Below are positions 24,010-31,811 of a stretch of 37,848 nt of DNA, one piece after another. A program made the translations under genes and the position numbers. The notes under the pieces are model-generated. The model made no database searches. It was given only the letters and a program-made list of their open reading frames with translations, and had not been told where the DNA came from. The DNA comes from a virus. The stretch's first letter is position 1. Every line of letters starts with the position of its first letter. Location of the stretch: the IMG/VR virus record IMGVR_UViG_3300047462_000187, positions 1-37,848 of that record; one strand, given 5' to 3'.

Positions 24010-24537
24010 TTACTTATTACCGTCGCGTTTGGCCTTTGCGTCGGCCATCAAGGCGGCGCCGAGAGCGCTTTTGCCTTCCATGGGCGATACGGCGTCTGCG
24101 CCCAGGCGCTGGGCGCCGCGCATACGCCGATCAATGGCGGCTTCGGTCCCCGACTGGGCCGGAACAGCGGCCATCGTCTTGAATTGTTCAAGCGTCAGGC
24201 CGGCCTTGATGGCCGCCAAGGCCGCTTGAGGATTGGCGCTGGCTTCGGGCGAGGCGGCGATGGCCTGGGCGCGATCTGCAGCGGCTTGAGGCGTCGCGGC
24301 CGGCGTCGTCGCCGTGCGCTCGCCCTGATCGATTTCGACTTGGCCTTCGCCGTCGCAATCCGGGCACTCTTCGCCGTCCATAGACCCGGTTCCGTTGCAG
24401 CTTTCGCAGACTGTCATGCCCTCATCGGGGTCTGTGACGGGATTTTCCGGCGTTGCGGCGGTCGGGATCGGCGCGGCGGCCGATGCGGTTGGGGCTGGAT
24501 GGCGATGGGCGGCGGTTTTTGGCTTCAAAATGGACAT
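24010..24537 (-). CDS. Internal-start scaffold protein, Nu3-like
   Basis: An ATG at 24537, in frame within the protease gene, has AGGAG (24544-24548) exactly 6 nt upstream, one of the best ribosome sites in the window. It would give a 175-residue protein starting MSILKPK, equal to the C-terminal part of the protease. By analogy with lambda Nu3, this is the scaffold that directs capsid protein assembly and is then removed. The N-terminal third is Ala/Pro-rich and likely flexible, a zinc-type motif with four Cys follows, and the C-terminal part is helical (about 110-175). Confidence 0.82.
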   Translation of the reverse strand: MSILKPKTAAHRHPAPTASAAAPIPTAATPENPVTDPDEGMTVCESCNGTGSMDGEECPDCDGEGQVEIDQGERTATTPAATPQAAADRAQAIAASPEASANPQAALAAIKAGLTLEQFKTMAAVPAQSGTEAAIDRRMRGAQRLGADAVSPMEGKSALGAALMADAKAKRDGNK

Positions 24538-25620
24538 ATCTGGCTCCTGAGAGGTTTGAGGGGCGGAACGCGGCGAAGACGCGGCGATTTTGGCGAGGCG
24601 AGGCGCAGCGGCGGCGGGCGTGTCGCTTGAAAAGCGGCTGAGAAGCGTCGCAAAGGCCTGTTCTTCGCTGCAGATCGCGTCCACGAAGCCCAGTTTGAGG
24701 CCCGACATGGCTGCATCATCATGGTCGGCCAGAAAAACCCGCGCTTGCGTCGCCAAAAGGTCGGTCGCGGTAAAAGCAGGGCGACCCGCCACCACATCGG
24801 CGATAAAATCGCGCCCGCATTGGGCGACTTCGGCCATAAAATCGGCGCGGGCTGAGGGTGAGAGGGCTTTCCAGCTGGCGCCATCGGTCTTGTGACCGTC
24901 GGCGGGGAATTCGATGGAGGTGACGACGAGGCCGGCTTTATTGAGCGCCTCTTCCTGGCTGACATGCAGCATCACGGCCCCGATAGAGCCCACCAGGCCG
25001 ACCTTTGGCGCGGTTATCCAATCGCCCTGCGCCGTAAAATAATAACCGGCCGAACACGACATATCGCAGTGGAAATGGATGGGTTTACCGCCCGCCGATT
25101 CTCGGTTTTCGCGGATGAACTGCGCCAGTTCGGACAGGCCGCCCGTGACGACGCCGCCCGGCGTGTCCATACGAATGAAAAGGCCTTTGACGCGCGCGTC
25201 ATCTATGGCTTCGCGCATCCCGGCCAGGATGGTGTCATAACCGTGATACCATTCCCCGCAGTAATACTCCCCGTGCGCGTCAATCGCGGTGTTGATCTGC
25301 ATCAAGGCCGCGCCTTGATACAAGGCCCAGCAGAACCCCTCGTCTTCAGGGTCGCCGAACATTTGCTGCGCCCAGAGCGGGGTGTAGGCATGCGTCGGCG
25401 GGGGCGGCGGCGGCCCGGCGTCATAATCGTCGTCATCCCAGGCGGCGGTGCGTCCACGGCCCAGGCCAACCTTCCTAAGCACGGCTTCAAGGCGGCTTTC
25501 GGTACGCATGCCGCGCGGATCAGATTGCGCGAGATGACGCAAAAGTTCCGTCGCCGCTGTGGGCTCAATCAGGAGCGGACGGCGCGCATAGCGCGTCGCC
25601 AGGTGTGCGAGATTGGGCAT
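24010..25620 (-). CDS. Head maturation protease with C-terminal scaffold, S49 family
   Basis: The 536-residue product has an N-terminal S49 (SppA-like) serine protease domain (about 80-330). The nucleophile is likely Ser190 in MSCSAGYY and the general base Lys244 in DGHKTDG. GGVVTGG and GSIGAV support the fold. Residues 362-536 form the scaffold, which is also made separately from an internal start, as for lambda C and Nu3. It contains two C-x-x-C-x-G-x-G units (405-412, 419-426), a DnaJ-like zinc motif unusual here. The protease would mature the prohead and degrade scaffold. The ribosome site before 25620 is weak. Confidence 0.86.
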   Translation of the reverse strand: MPNLAHLATRYARRPLLIEPTAATELLRHLAQSDPRGMRTESRLEAVLRKVGLGRGRTAAWDDDDYDAGPPPPPPTHAYTPLWAQQMFGDPEDEGFCWALYQGAALMQINTAIDAHGEYYCGEWYHGYDTILAGMREAIDDARVKGLFIRMDTPGGVVTGGLSELAQFIRENRESAGGKPIHFHCDMSCSAGYYFTAQGDWITAPKVGLVGSIGAVMLHVSQEEALNKAGLVVTSIEFPADGHKTDGASWKALSPSARADFMAEVAQCGRDFIADVVAGRPAFTATDLLATQARVFLADHDDAAMSGLKLGFVDAICSEEQAFATLLSRFSSDTPAAAAPRLAKIAASSPRSAPQTSQEPDMSILKPKTAAHRHPAPTASAAAPIPTAATPENPVTDPDEGMTVCESCNGTGSMDGEECPDCDGEGQVEIDQGERTATTPAATPQAAADRAQAIAASPEASANPQAALAAIKAGLTLEQFKTMAAVPAQSGTEAAIDRRMRGAQRLGADAVSPMEGKSALGAALMADAKAKRDGNK

Positions 25621-25646
25621 TAGAGGTTCCGGCGTTGGCGCGACGC

Positions 25647-25847
25647 TTAAGCGTCAGCGCGGTCCAAAAGGTCAGCCAATTCGTCAATCATCAGGTCAGA
25701 CGGCAGAGCGGCGCACAGGCGCACAAGTTGACGCTTGAAAACCCGAATATCGCGTGATCTGGGGCATCCTGCGTCGCCTATGGCCGTGCCATGACCTGAC
25801 ACAGCAGAATAGACGGCTTCGTCTATGTCTGATGCATCTGGGCGCAT
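25647..25847 (-). CDS. Small protein between portal and protease genes, unknown
   Basis: The 66-residue product ends in an acidic helix (DLMIDELADLLDRADA). I do not recognise it. It is translationally coupled to the portal gene (TGATG at 25845-25849) and lies in the head module, so a small assembly role is possible. The middle (GCPRSRDIRVFKRQLVRL) is basic. An alternative view is that it is a spurious open frame, but the precise stop/start overlap supports expression. Confidence 0.55.
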   Translation of the reverse strand: MRPDASDIDEAVYSAVSGHGTAIGDAGCPRSRDIRVFKRQLVRLCAALPSDLMIDELADLLDRADA

Positions 25848-27607
25848 CAGGCGGCGCGCCGATCATCGAGCTCGCGATCATGCGCCGACCCCGACACCAG
25901 AGCGCTTAGTCGGCCCAGAAAACCGCGCGACCGTCGCGACGTTGCGTTGGGCGCTTTGGCCGGCGCGCCTGGCGCAGGTTGGCCTTGATCATTGGACGGG
26001 TCGGGCGCTTGGCGCGCGGGGTTCTTTGTGTCTTCAATCGCTTGGGCGACAGATGCATCTGTGGTGGCCAAGCCCAGCGAGGCCTTGAACTTGGCTTCCC
26101 GCGCCAACTGCGTAAGGTTGTCGCGCCAATCCTTGCCCTCTTCGGCCGCAATGTCTTCCAGCGTCTTAAACTGGGCTTCTTCGGCCGCCGCATTGCCGAG
26201 GATTTCCTTGACCATATCCAAATGGCCTTGGCCTGGGCCAATCCAGCGGGCGGCGGCGTAAGCGTCCGGCGCATCCATAAAGTCAGGCGCGCCGGCGGGA
26301 ACCTTAAGATAACCGCGCGAAAAGGCTTCTTCCAACCAGGCGACGAAGAACGGGCGAATGACTTGCGCCTCGATCATCGACATCAGGACATCAGTATCGC
26401 GCAGGGCCATAAGCCAGCCGGCCCTAAGCGACGAATAATTGACCTGGCTTAAATCTCCGGTCAGTTCTTCGTACGTCACGCCCAGGCGCGCTGCGATGGG
26501 CCGCACAATGGCGCGAAAGAAGGGTTCAAACGGGGCGATGTCCCGCGTCGCCGTGGCCAGCTTGATTTCATCGCCGAAGGGCAAGACGGGCATGCGCGCG
26601 CCGCCGGCCATTTCCACAGGATGCTTGTCGTAAAAGCCTTCGCGGGACCCATCAAACTTGATCATGTCGTCAAGGCTGAAGTTTTCGCTGACGGCCTCGG
26701 GCCCAGCGCTGGATTGGACAAAGCCCACAAGAAGCGCGTTGATGGTGGCGTTCTGCAGGGTCGCGTCTGTAAACTTCGAAAGTGCGCGAAACGACTTCAG
26801 CGCCGACACGAACCGCGACACGCCGCGCGATTGACCGTCACGATCCGGTTCGAAGGCGTGAAGGACCTGCGGCCGACCCCACGGCGTAAAGCGCTCTATG
26901 CCGGTCCAGACATAGGAATTGACGGCAAAGAAGTCGTTCGGATGCTGTTCGCGAAACCAGTAGCGGATGGGAACGCCCGACCAGCTATGTTCGATTCCGC
27001 CCCGGAAAATCTGGTCATTGATCCGGTTCCAGGGATTGGACAGCCGGTCGGGATCGATGATGTTCAGCCGCGTCTTGTAGCGGGTATTTTCATCTTCAGC
27101 CCATTCGATGACGCTGGGCGATTCCCCGTCATTGCAAATATGGCTGACGATGAGGCGCCCCAGACCGCCAAAATCGAGCTTGCGCTTAGCGTCCATGGAG
27201 AAGTCATGGCCGTACGCGTATTGCTTCCATTCGAGCTCGATCTGTTCGCCCAGCGCCTGCGCCTGTTCCGGCGTAATGTTGAGAGCTTTGGCCATGGGGC
27301 GAGACGACAGGAGCCATCCCCGGCCCACGGCCGTGTTCTTCTTACGCGTGACGGCGGTCGCCGCGATGGGATCATTGCGGATTTGATCGCGCGCCCGCGC
27401 CGTGGCCTGGTCGCGGTAGGGAAGCCAGTCGAGGTCCGCGGAGCGCAGCCAAGAATGCCAGGCGTTAAACCAGGGGCCCGTCCGCTTGCCCGCTTCATAG
27501 GGCGCGCCCCCGCCGATTTCGATTTCGCCATTGGCGCTGGCGCTTGGCCTGGTGACCTGCGCCCAGGCTTGGTCGGCTTGGGCGCGCGTCATTTGCTGTT
27601 CACTCAT
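25847..27607 (-). CDS. Portal protein, lambda gpB family
   Basis: The 586-residue product matches the lambda-type portal family. Features are an N-terminal region with a helix containing ATARARDQIRNDP and AVTRKKNTAVGRG, the RNDIxRNA-like wing, the central LNIIDPDRLSNPWNR and ERFTPWGRPQVLHAFEP segments, and the stem and crown helices near 320-480 (APFEPFFRAIVRPIAARLGVTYEEL). The dodecamer forms the vertex through which DNA enters and leaves. The C-terminal 70 residues are Ala/Pro-rich and probably disordered. The ATG at 27607 has AGGGAG with a 6-nt gap. Confidence 0.92.
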   Translation of the reverse strand: MSEQQMTRAQADQAWAQVTRPSASANGEIEIGGGAPYEAGKRTGPWFNAWHSWLRSADLDWLPYRDQATARARDQIRNDPIAATAVTRKKNTAVGRGWLLSSRPMAKALNITPEQAQALGEQIELEWKQYAYGHDFSMDAKRKLDFGGLGRLIVSHICNDGESPSVIEWAEDENTRYKTRLNIIDPDRLSNPWNRINDQIFRGGIEHSWSGVPIRYWFREQHPNDFFAVNSYVWTGIERFTPWGRPQVLHAFEPDRDGQSRGVSRFVSALKSFRALSKFTDATLQNATINALLVGFVQSSAGPEAVSENFSLDDMIKFDGSREGFYDKHPVEMAGGARMPVLPFGDEIKLATATRDIAPFEPFFRAIVRPIAARLGVTYEELTGDLSQVNYSSLRAGWLMALRDTDVLMSMIEAQVIRPFFVAWLEEAFSRGYLKVPAGAPDFMDAPDAYAAARWIGPGQGHLDMVKEILGNAAAEEAQFKTLEDIAAEEGKDWRDNLTQLAREAKFKASLGLATTDASVAQAIEDTKNPARQAPDPSNDQGQPAPGAPAKAPNATSRRSRGFLGRLSALVSGSAHDRELDDRRAA

Positions 27608-27634
27608 GCTGCGCTCCCTGACCCGAACCGCCGA

Positions 27635-27651
27635 TGCGCGCGCCGCGCGCT
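27635..27651. repeat. GC palindrome copy 5, one mismatch
   Basis: TGCGCGC-GCC-GCGCGCT, differing from the consensus only at its last base, lies in the short gap before the portal gene, 28 nt upstream of the ATG at 27607. It touches the stop codon of the preceding small gene. Confidence 0.85.
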
Positions 27652-27898
27652 ATTTTGCGTCCGCGGACTTGGCGGCGGCCAAGGCCTTTAAGGCCGACGC
27701 AGAGTCGCGCAATTCGGCGACGATGTGGCCGGCCAGCGGATAGCTTCCCGTCGTGACAACCTTCACGATCGCGTCCGCAAACCGTGCGAGATGAACTTCG
27801 AGCGGAAGATCGGCGGCGTTGGTTTCAGAAGCGGCGGAGGCGGCGTCTTCAACAGAGGCGGCGTTTTCAACGACGTCGGTTTCGGATGTTTTGGGCAT
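27650..27898 (-). CDS. Small acidic helical protein in the head module, unknown
   Basis: The 82-residue product starts with an Asp/Glu/Ala-rich disordered segment and continues with helices (LEVHLARFADAIVKVV and SASALKALAAAKSADAK). I do not recognise the family. It lies between the gpW-like and portal genes and is probably a head-assembly or connector accessory. The ATG at 27898 has AGGAG with an 8-nt gap. Confidence 0.55.
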   Translation of the reverse strand: MPKTSETDVVENAASVEDAASAASETNAADLPLEVHLARFADAIVKVVTTGSYPLAGHIVAELRDSASALKALAAAKSADAK

Positions 27899-27909
27899 GG
27901 GTCGGGCTC

Positions 27910-28131
27910 CTAAATTCGGAAAGTGACCGCGCCGCGCGTGCGGCGACGGGGCGAGCGTTCCTTGGCTTCGAGCTCTTCAATTTGCTGAAGCAGGAAATCG
28001 GGGTTTGCCTTGGCGAAGGCCGTGCGCTGGCCCGCGTATTCGATTTCGGACACGGCCGTGCCGCCGGCGAGTGCATCGCGCTGGGCGCGCAGCGTCGCCA
28101 GTCGGGCGGCTTCCTGGGCGGTTAAAGCCAT
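27910..28131 (-). CDS. Head-tail joining protein, gpW-like
   Basis: The 73-residue product consists of two helices: ALTAQEAARLATLRAQRDALAGG and AKANPDFLLQQIEELEAKE. It has the size, helix layout and position (directly after the large terminase, before the portal) of lambda gpW, which plugs the head vertex and permits tail joining. The C-terminus is basic (RSPRRRTRG). The ATG at 28131 shares a base with the terminase stop (TGATG); a GTG three bases upstream is possible. Confidence 0.8.
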   Translation of the reverse strand: MALTAQEAARLATLRAQRDALAGGTAVSEIEYAGQRTAFAKANPDFLLQQIEELEAKERSPRRRTRGAVTFRI

Positions 28132-30218
28132 CACAGTCCCTTTCTGGCGGCGAAGAAATCGCGCTTGGTGTCATTGCCGGGATTTGCCGCCACTTCAGCC
28201 TTGGGAATAGCAGGCGGCGTCTCAGCAGCGGCGAACAGCGGCAGTGACATTTCAGGCGTCCGCGCCCGGGCGGCGAAGAGCGCTTGCCATTCCGCCGGAG
28301 TGCGGACAAAGGCGCCGCGCGACCAGGCCAGGGCCCTGGCGTAGACAGCCAAATCGAGACGTTCGTTGGCTTGGCCGGGCAGGCGCTCCCACCAACCGCG
28401 AGCGCCCGACCGCATGGTCTTGGGCTGGCGAAAGATTTCCGACGCATAGCCTTTGAAATCTTCTAGGGTCGCATCGATCGGATTGTAGAGGCCGCCGGGA
28501 AGGCGCACTTTGTCGGCGGCAAGAGTTGTCTGAAGGGCGCCATAGATGACGCTCTTCAATCCCCAGCCGCCCACCAGGTAGGGCTCCAGCGTCAGCGAAC
28601 CGCCATCGCGCAGGCGAATGGTTCGACGCTTGCCCCGTACAAGCGGCAATCCGTCCGCGTCGCTGGAACCTTTCAGAGCGAAGACATTGTGACGGCCCCG
28701 CACGAAGCGGTAGACCTTTTCCGTTACACCTTTTTTTCCGCCCAGATCGACGCCGAACGCGTCAAAACCGAGATCAACGGTCGCCTCGCCGACAAACCTT
28801 TGCGCCACCACCAGGCCAAGTTCAGCCCAGGCTTCCGGCTCCAAGGGATCAATATCAATGACGCCCCAGTCGAAGCGGGCGCAGCTCAGGTCAGGCCCGA
28901 AAGCGTAGGCGTCCCACTCGATCCGGTCGCCCTGGACGTCCGCGACGCCGATCACCTCGCAGGCCCAGGCCGGAATGACGCCGCGCTTGACGTACTTGCC
29001 CCGGGCGTCGAACAGCCGCTGATAGTCGGGCGCATCCGCCGCGTCATCCCAGGCCTGACCGAGCTTTTGCTGGTAAAATGTGATCAGGGCGCCGGGATCA
29101 GAACCGCAATCAACCGCTTTCTTGGCCTCGTCGTATTCGTCGAGCAGACGCGACCAGGATTTGAACGGCGAATAGGCCTGCCAGATGTGAAACGACGGGT
29201 CGCGCCCTGCAGACGTTCGCGCCTGCCAATGCGCTAAATCGGCCGCAGGAAAACAGGACGGCGGCGCCGGGTTTTCTGGATTTGCAAGAGACCCGCCGAC
29301 ATCCATGTCGCGGTCTTCATAGGTTTTAATCCAGACGCCACCCTCCAACAGAGCGGGCTTGTGAATTTCATCGATTAGTTCGCCACAGCCTTGGCATTTG
29401 AAGACAGCGCGGCCACCCTCGATACGCTTCATGGCCTGAAATTGCAGGTGTTGACGGGCGCCGCAATGCGGGCAGGCGACGTAGTAGAGGCGATGATCGC
29501 CCGCATTCAGCATTCGCGTGATGCGGCAGGAGGGCAGGCGCTTGGGCGTCGAGACGTGAAGCGCCTTGAACTCCTCATGGCCATCGCCACGCGTTTCAGC
29601 CTGTTTGATCGGGTCGCCACGGCCGCCCGCATCAGCTGGAAATTCCGAGACCTCGTCGCAGCATAGGCGCTTCACAGATCGGCCCTGCAGGCCCTTAGAG
29701 CTTGAGGCGGACGTGACATGCAGAAAGCCGCCCGGAAACTTTTTGAAGGCCGTTGTCGAGCCCGTCTGCGAGCGATCAACGATGTCACGCACCCGCCAGG
29801 GCTTTCCGCCCTCGACAGCGGCATCCAGCGTCGGTTGCCATTTGGTGTTGTTCCAGGTCCTCATCTCATCGAGGGACGGCAGAACCAGCATCATGGGCGC
29901 GGGGTCGTCGTTAATCGTCTGCCCGGCCCAGTTCATGAAAAGCTCGGATTTGAGCATCTGGGCGGCGGCGCAGACAATGCACCGACGAGCAGGATTGTCC
30001 GCGTCCAGAACCGACATGGGTTCAAGCGCGTAGGGGCTCGTCGAATTCATCCATTTGCCGGGTCGCGATGATCCGGACTCTGGACTTACGAAGCGATCCT
30101 CTTCCGCCCACTGGGCAATCTTGCGAACATTGATCGGCTGGGCTGCGGCGGATAACGCGCCGAACATAACGATCGCGGCGCTGGCCAGTCCTTTGATGTG
30201 GCGAAAGCTGCGCGCCAT
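28131..30218 (-). CDS. Terminase large subunit, gpA family
   Basis: The 695-residue product belongs to the lambda gpA family of DNA-packaging ATPase-nucleases. After an N-terminal hydrophobic start come KWMNSTSPYALEPM (typical of the family), an atypical Walker A-like segment CAAAQMLKSE (83-92), and Walker B in RLCCDEVSEFP (Asp188-Glu189). A zinc-binding pair of C-x-x-C motifs (249-252, 275-278) and a C-terminal nuclease region with DLGFDAFGVDLGG follow. The enzyme would cut concatemers and translocate DNA through the portal. The ATG at 30218 has GGGGAGG 7 nt upstream. Residues 10-26 are unusually hydrophobic, but this is common in the family. Confidence 0.92.
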   Translation of the reverse strand: MARSFRHIKGLASAAIVMFGALSAAAQPINVRKIAQWAEEDRFVSPESGSSRPGKWMNSTSPYALEPMSVLDADNPARRCIVCAAAQMLKSELFMNWAGQTINDDPAPMMLVLPSLDEMRTWNNTKWQPTLDAAVEGGKPWRVRDIVDRSQTGSTTAFKKFPGGFLHVTSASSSKGLQGRSVKRLCCDEVSEFPADAGGRGDPIKQAETRGDGHEEFKALHVSTPKRLPSCRITRMLNAGDHRLYYVACPHCGARQHLQFQAMKRIEGGRAVFKCQGCGELIDEIHKPALLEGGVWIKTYEDRDMDVGGSLANPENPAPPSCFPAADLAHWQARTSAGRDPSFHIWQAYSPFKSWSRLLDEYDEAKKAVDCGSDPGALITFYQQKLGQAWDDAADAPDYQRLFDARGKYVKRGVIPAWACEVIGVADVQGDRIEWDAYAFGPDLSCARFDWGVIDIDPLEPEAWAELGLVVAQRFVGEATVDLGFDAFGVDLGGKKGVTEKVYRFVRGRHNVFALKGSSDADGLPLVRGKRRTIRLRDGGSLTLEPYLVGGWGLKSVIYGALQTTLAADKVRLPGGLYNPIDATLEDFKGYASEIFRQPKTMRSGARGWWERLPGQANERLDLAVYARALAWSRGAFVRTPAEWQALFAARARTPEMSLPLFAAAETPPAIPKAEVAANPGNDTKRDFFAARKGL

Positions 30219-30243
30219 GGCCAAGCCTCCCCGACAAACGATC

Positions 30244-30831
30244 TCAGATCAGCGCCGCGCCTTCCGCATACCGTTCCGGCGCAGCGTAGGCGCCGACGCT
30301 CGCTTGAGCGGCTTCGCCGGCCGCGTCCATTTCGCGGGCGAACGCCCCCATGGCGGTTTCGAATTCCTGCCCCAGGAAGCGCGCAAGGGCGGCTTGGCGA
30401 TCAGCCGGTATGCCGAAGGTGGCGCAGATGCGTGACGCCGCATCGCGCCGGGCATTGTTGAAGGTCTTGCGCATGGCGGCGATGGCGGCCCGGGCGGCGG
30501 CTTCGACGTCTTCAACGGCGACCAGCTCGCCGCTTTCGCGCCCCAACTGGAGCGCTTTCAGGTCGCGTTCGATTTCTTCGCGTTCAACCTTGGCCGATTT
30601 CGGCCGTTCGACCCCAGCCCCGGCGGGCGAAGGGGTATGGGACTTTCCGACGGTTTCGAAGAGTTCTAAAGCCCGCTGGCGCTTGGCCTCGTCGAGGCGA
30701 CCTTCGAGCATTTGAAGGGTCGCGAGCACATCAACTTCTAAGCCATCGACGACGATGCGTCCATCAGCTTCGTACTTCGAGACCATTTGCTTGGAAATGC
30801 CGCAGAGCGAGGCGAAGGCGGAACGTCTCAC
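30244..30831 (-). CDS. Terminase small subunit, Nu1-like
   Basis: The 195-residue product starts with a winged-helix DNA-binding domain (about 1-40, containing FASLCGISKQMVSKYEADGR). A helical oligomerisation region follows (EAAARAAIAAMRKTFNNARRDAASRI). The domain order matches lambda Nu1, which recognises cos for packaging initiation. The GTG at 30831 has GGGAGGG 5 nt upstream; an in-frame TTG at 30867 would add 12 residues without a good ribosome site. Downstream, the large terminase begins after a 25-nt gap. Confidence 0.78.
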   Translation of the reverse strand: MRRSAFASLCGISKQMVSKYEADGRIVVDGLEVDVLATLQMLEGRLDEAKRQRALELFETVGKSHTPSPAGAGVERPKSAKVEREEIERDLKALQLGRESGELVAVEDVEAAARAAIAAMRKTFNNARRDAASRICATFGIPADRQAALARFLGQEFETAMGAFAREMDAAGEAAQASVGAYAAPERYAEGAALI

Positions 30832-30943
30832 GTCAACCCTCCCGTCAAACGTCAACCACTTTGGCAACCTGCCGCACTAGAGACACCCCGGGGCTCCGCC
30901 CGACCGTATTGCGCCGCGACCCCGGGAAGGACCCGCTGACCAT

Positions 30944-30960
30944 GGCGCGCGCCGCGCGGC
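30944..30960. repeat. GC palindrome copy 6, three mismatches
   Basis: GGCGCGC-GCC-GCGCGGC lies in the leader upstream of the small terminase gene, 113 nt before the GTG start. It keeps the core GCGCGCGCCGCGCG and shares its ends with copy 8. Confidence 0.75.
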
Positions 30961-31090
30961 GGCCAATCCAGCGGGGCGGACGAGGGATTGCCAGAGCGCC
31001 GGGCCGAGGATGAACCCATCAGTCCGGTTAGCAGTCCCTAGTGTTGTCGCTGCAATCCTGATTGCGCCTACTCCTGGCCGTTCGCCAATG

Positions 31091-31122
31091 AAAAGCCCGC
31101 GCTGCAGTGAAGAGACGCGGGC
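31091..31122 (-). terminator. Intrinsic terminator after the NusG paralogue
   Basis: On the minus strand GCCCGCG (31122-31116) pairs with CGCGGGC (31101-31095), 7 bp, with a 14-nt loop, and is followed by TTTTC. It lies 36 nt past the stop of the NusG-like gene and before the small terminase. The stem is strong, but the T tract is short, so it may be only partly efficient on its own. Confidence 0.7.
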
Positions 31123-31157
31123 CAGATTATGCGTGTTTTGGGGTATGGTAAGGACGG

Positions 31158-31712
31158 CTACCGCATATCAGCTTCCAAAACGGAAGTGATATGCAAGTCG
31201 ACGCGCGAATCGCGTCCGAGAATTGAGAGTAAGATCGTGATCCGATCAGCGTCAAGTCGGCGCTCGAACATGGCGTTCACGCCCATGAAGGGATCGACCT
31301 TGATGCGGACCTTATCACCGGGCTTGAATGGGAATGGCTTTGGCGCGGCGTCGGTCTTCAGCTGCAACGATCCCTCTATCTCACGGCTGCGCAGTTCGTC
31401 GATGAACCGATCCGGCACGAAAGCGGGATTGTCACCTGACGTGATGAGATTGTGGACGCCGTGAGTTGAGAAGATTGAGCGCCAGGCCTGAACGGTCGGA
31501 TCGATGCTCACGAACAGGTAGCGGGGCAGAAAGGGCGTAATCGGCCGTTTGGATGTCGGCGAGCAAAGACGCATTGGCAAATAAGTCTTGAAACCTTGAT
31601 ACTCAAGATTAAGTTTAGCTTTAGTTTCCTGATTTGGCTTGGTGTTAACAACATACCAACGAGGTCCAACTTCTACTTCTCTTTTATCCTTTAATTTATT
31701 TGAACTGTTCAT
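31158..31712 (-). CDS. NusG paralogue, putative late antiterminator
   Basis: The 184-residue product has an NGN domain (about 18-110) with WYVVNTKPNQETKAKLNLEYQG, PFLPRYLFVSID and RSIFSTHGVHNLI. A KOW domain follows (about 129-182), with FKPGDKVRIKVD and GRDSRVDLHI. NusG-family proteins bind the elongating polymerase; specialised paralogues such as RfaH and LoaP act on chosen operons. The position between replication genes and the late operon, followed at once by a terminator, suggests late-gene antitermination. The N-terminal 45 codons are strikingly AT-rich compared with neighbours. The ATG at 31712 has only a weak ribosome site; a longer frame to 31787 crosses a dyad. Confidence 0.82.
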   Translation of the reverse strand: MNSSNKLKDKREVEVGPRWYVVNTKPNQETKAKLNLEYQGFKTYLPMRLCSPTSKRPITPFLPRYLFVSIDPTVQAWRSIFSTHGVHNLITSGDNPAFVPDRFIDELRSREIEGSLQLKTDAAPKPFPFKPGDKVRIKVDPFMGVNAMFERRLDADRITILLSILGRDSRVDLHITSVLEADMR

Positions 31713-31765
31713 TTTGAGAGCCCTGGAAGGGGAAGGTGAAAACGAGGGTACGGACGAACGGACGA

Positions 31766-31786
31766 TGACATGGCGTGCACATGTCA
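31766..31786. promoter_or_regulatory. Operator-like dyad upstream of the NusG paralogue
   Basis: TGACATG (31766-31772) and CATGTCA (31780-31786) form a perfect 7-bp inverted repeat with a 7-nt centre, suited to a dimeric repressor. It lies 54 nt upstream of the NusG-like start. Two tandem ACGGACGA units (31750-31765) lie between the dyad and the gene. The binding protein is unknown; the HTH proteins of the early block are candidates. Confidence 0.55.
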
Positions 31787-31811
31787 CCTCACATGACGCA
31801 GGCGTATGCGC

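Larger units (their letters stand above)
30832..31157 (-). promoter_or_regulatory. Leader between NusG paralogue and late genes
   Basis: No protein gene is visible in these 326 bases. It holds an intrinsic terminator just after the NusG paralogue, GC palindrome copy 6, and a possible start region for the late operon. I found no convincing -35/-10 pair. A transcript from upstream must pass the terminator to reach the packaging genes, which fits regulated readthrough. Since cos sites usually lie just before Nu1, this gap may also contain cos, but nothing in the sequence proves it. Confidence 0.5.

Noticed and set aside
26621-27691. 356-codon open frame on the plus strand opposite the portal gene
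   Set aside because: It is the mirror of a well-supported portal gene; long antisense frames are common in GC-rich DNA. The same applies to 23596-24630 and other plus-strand frames.
28131-30218. Signal peptide at the start of the large terminase
   Set aside because: The hydrophobic N-terminal stretch is common in gpA-family proteins of this type; an exported terminase makes no sense.
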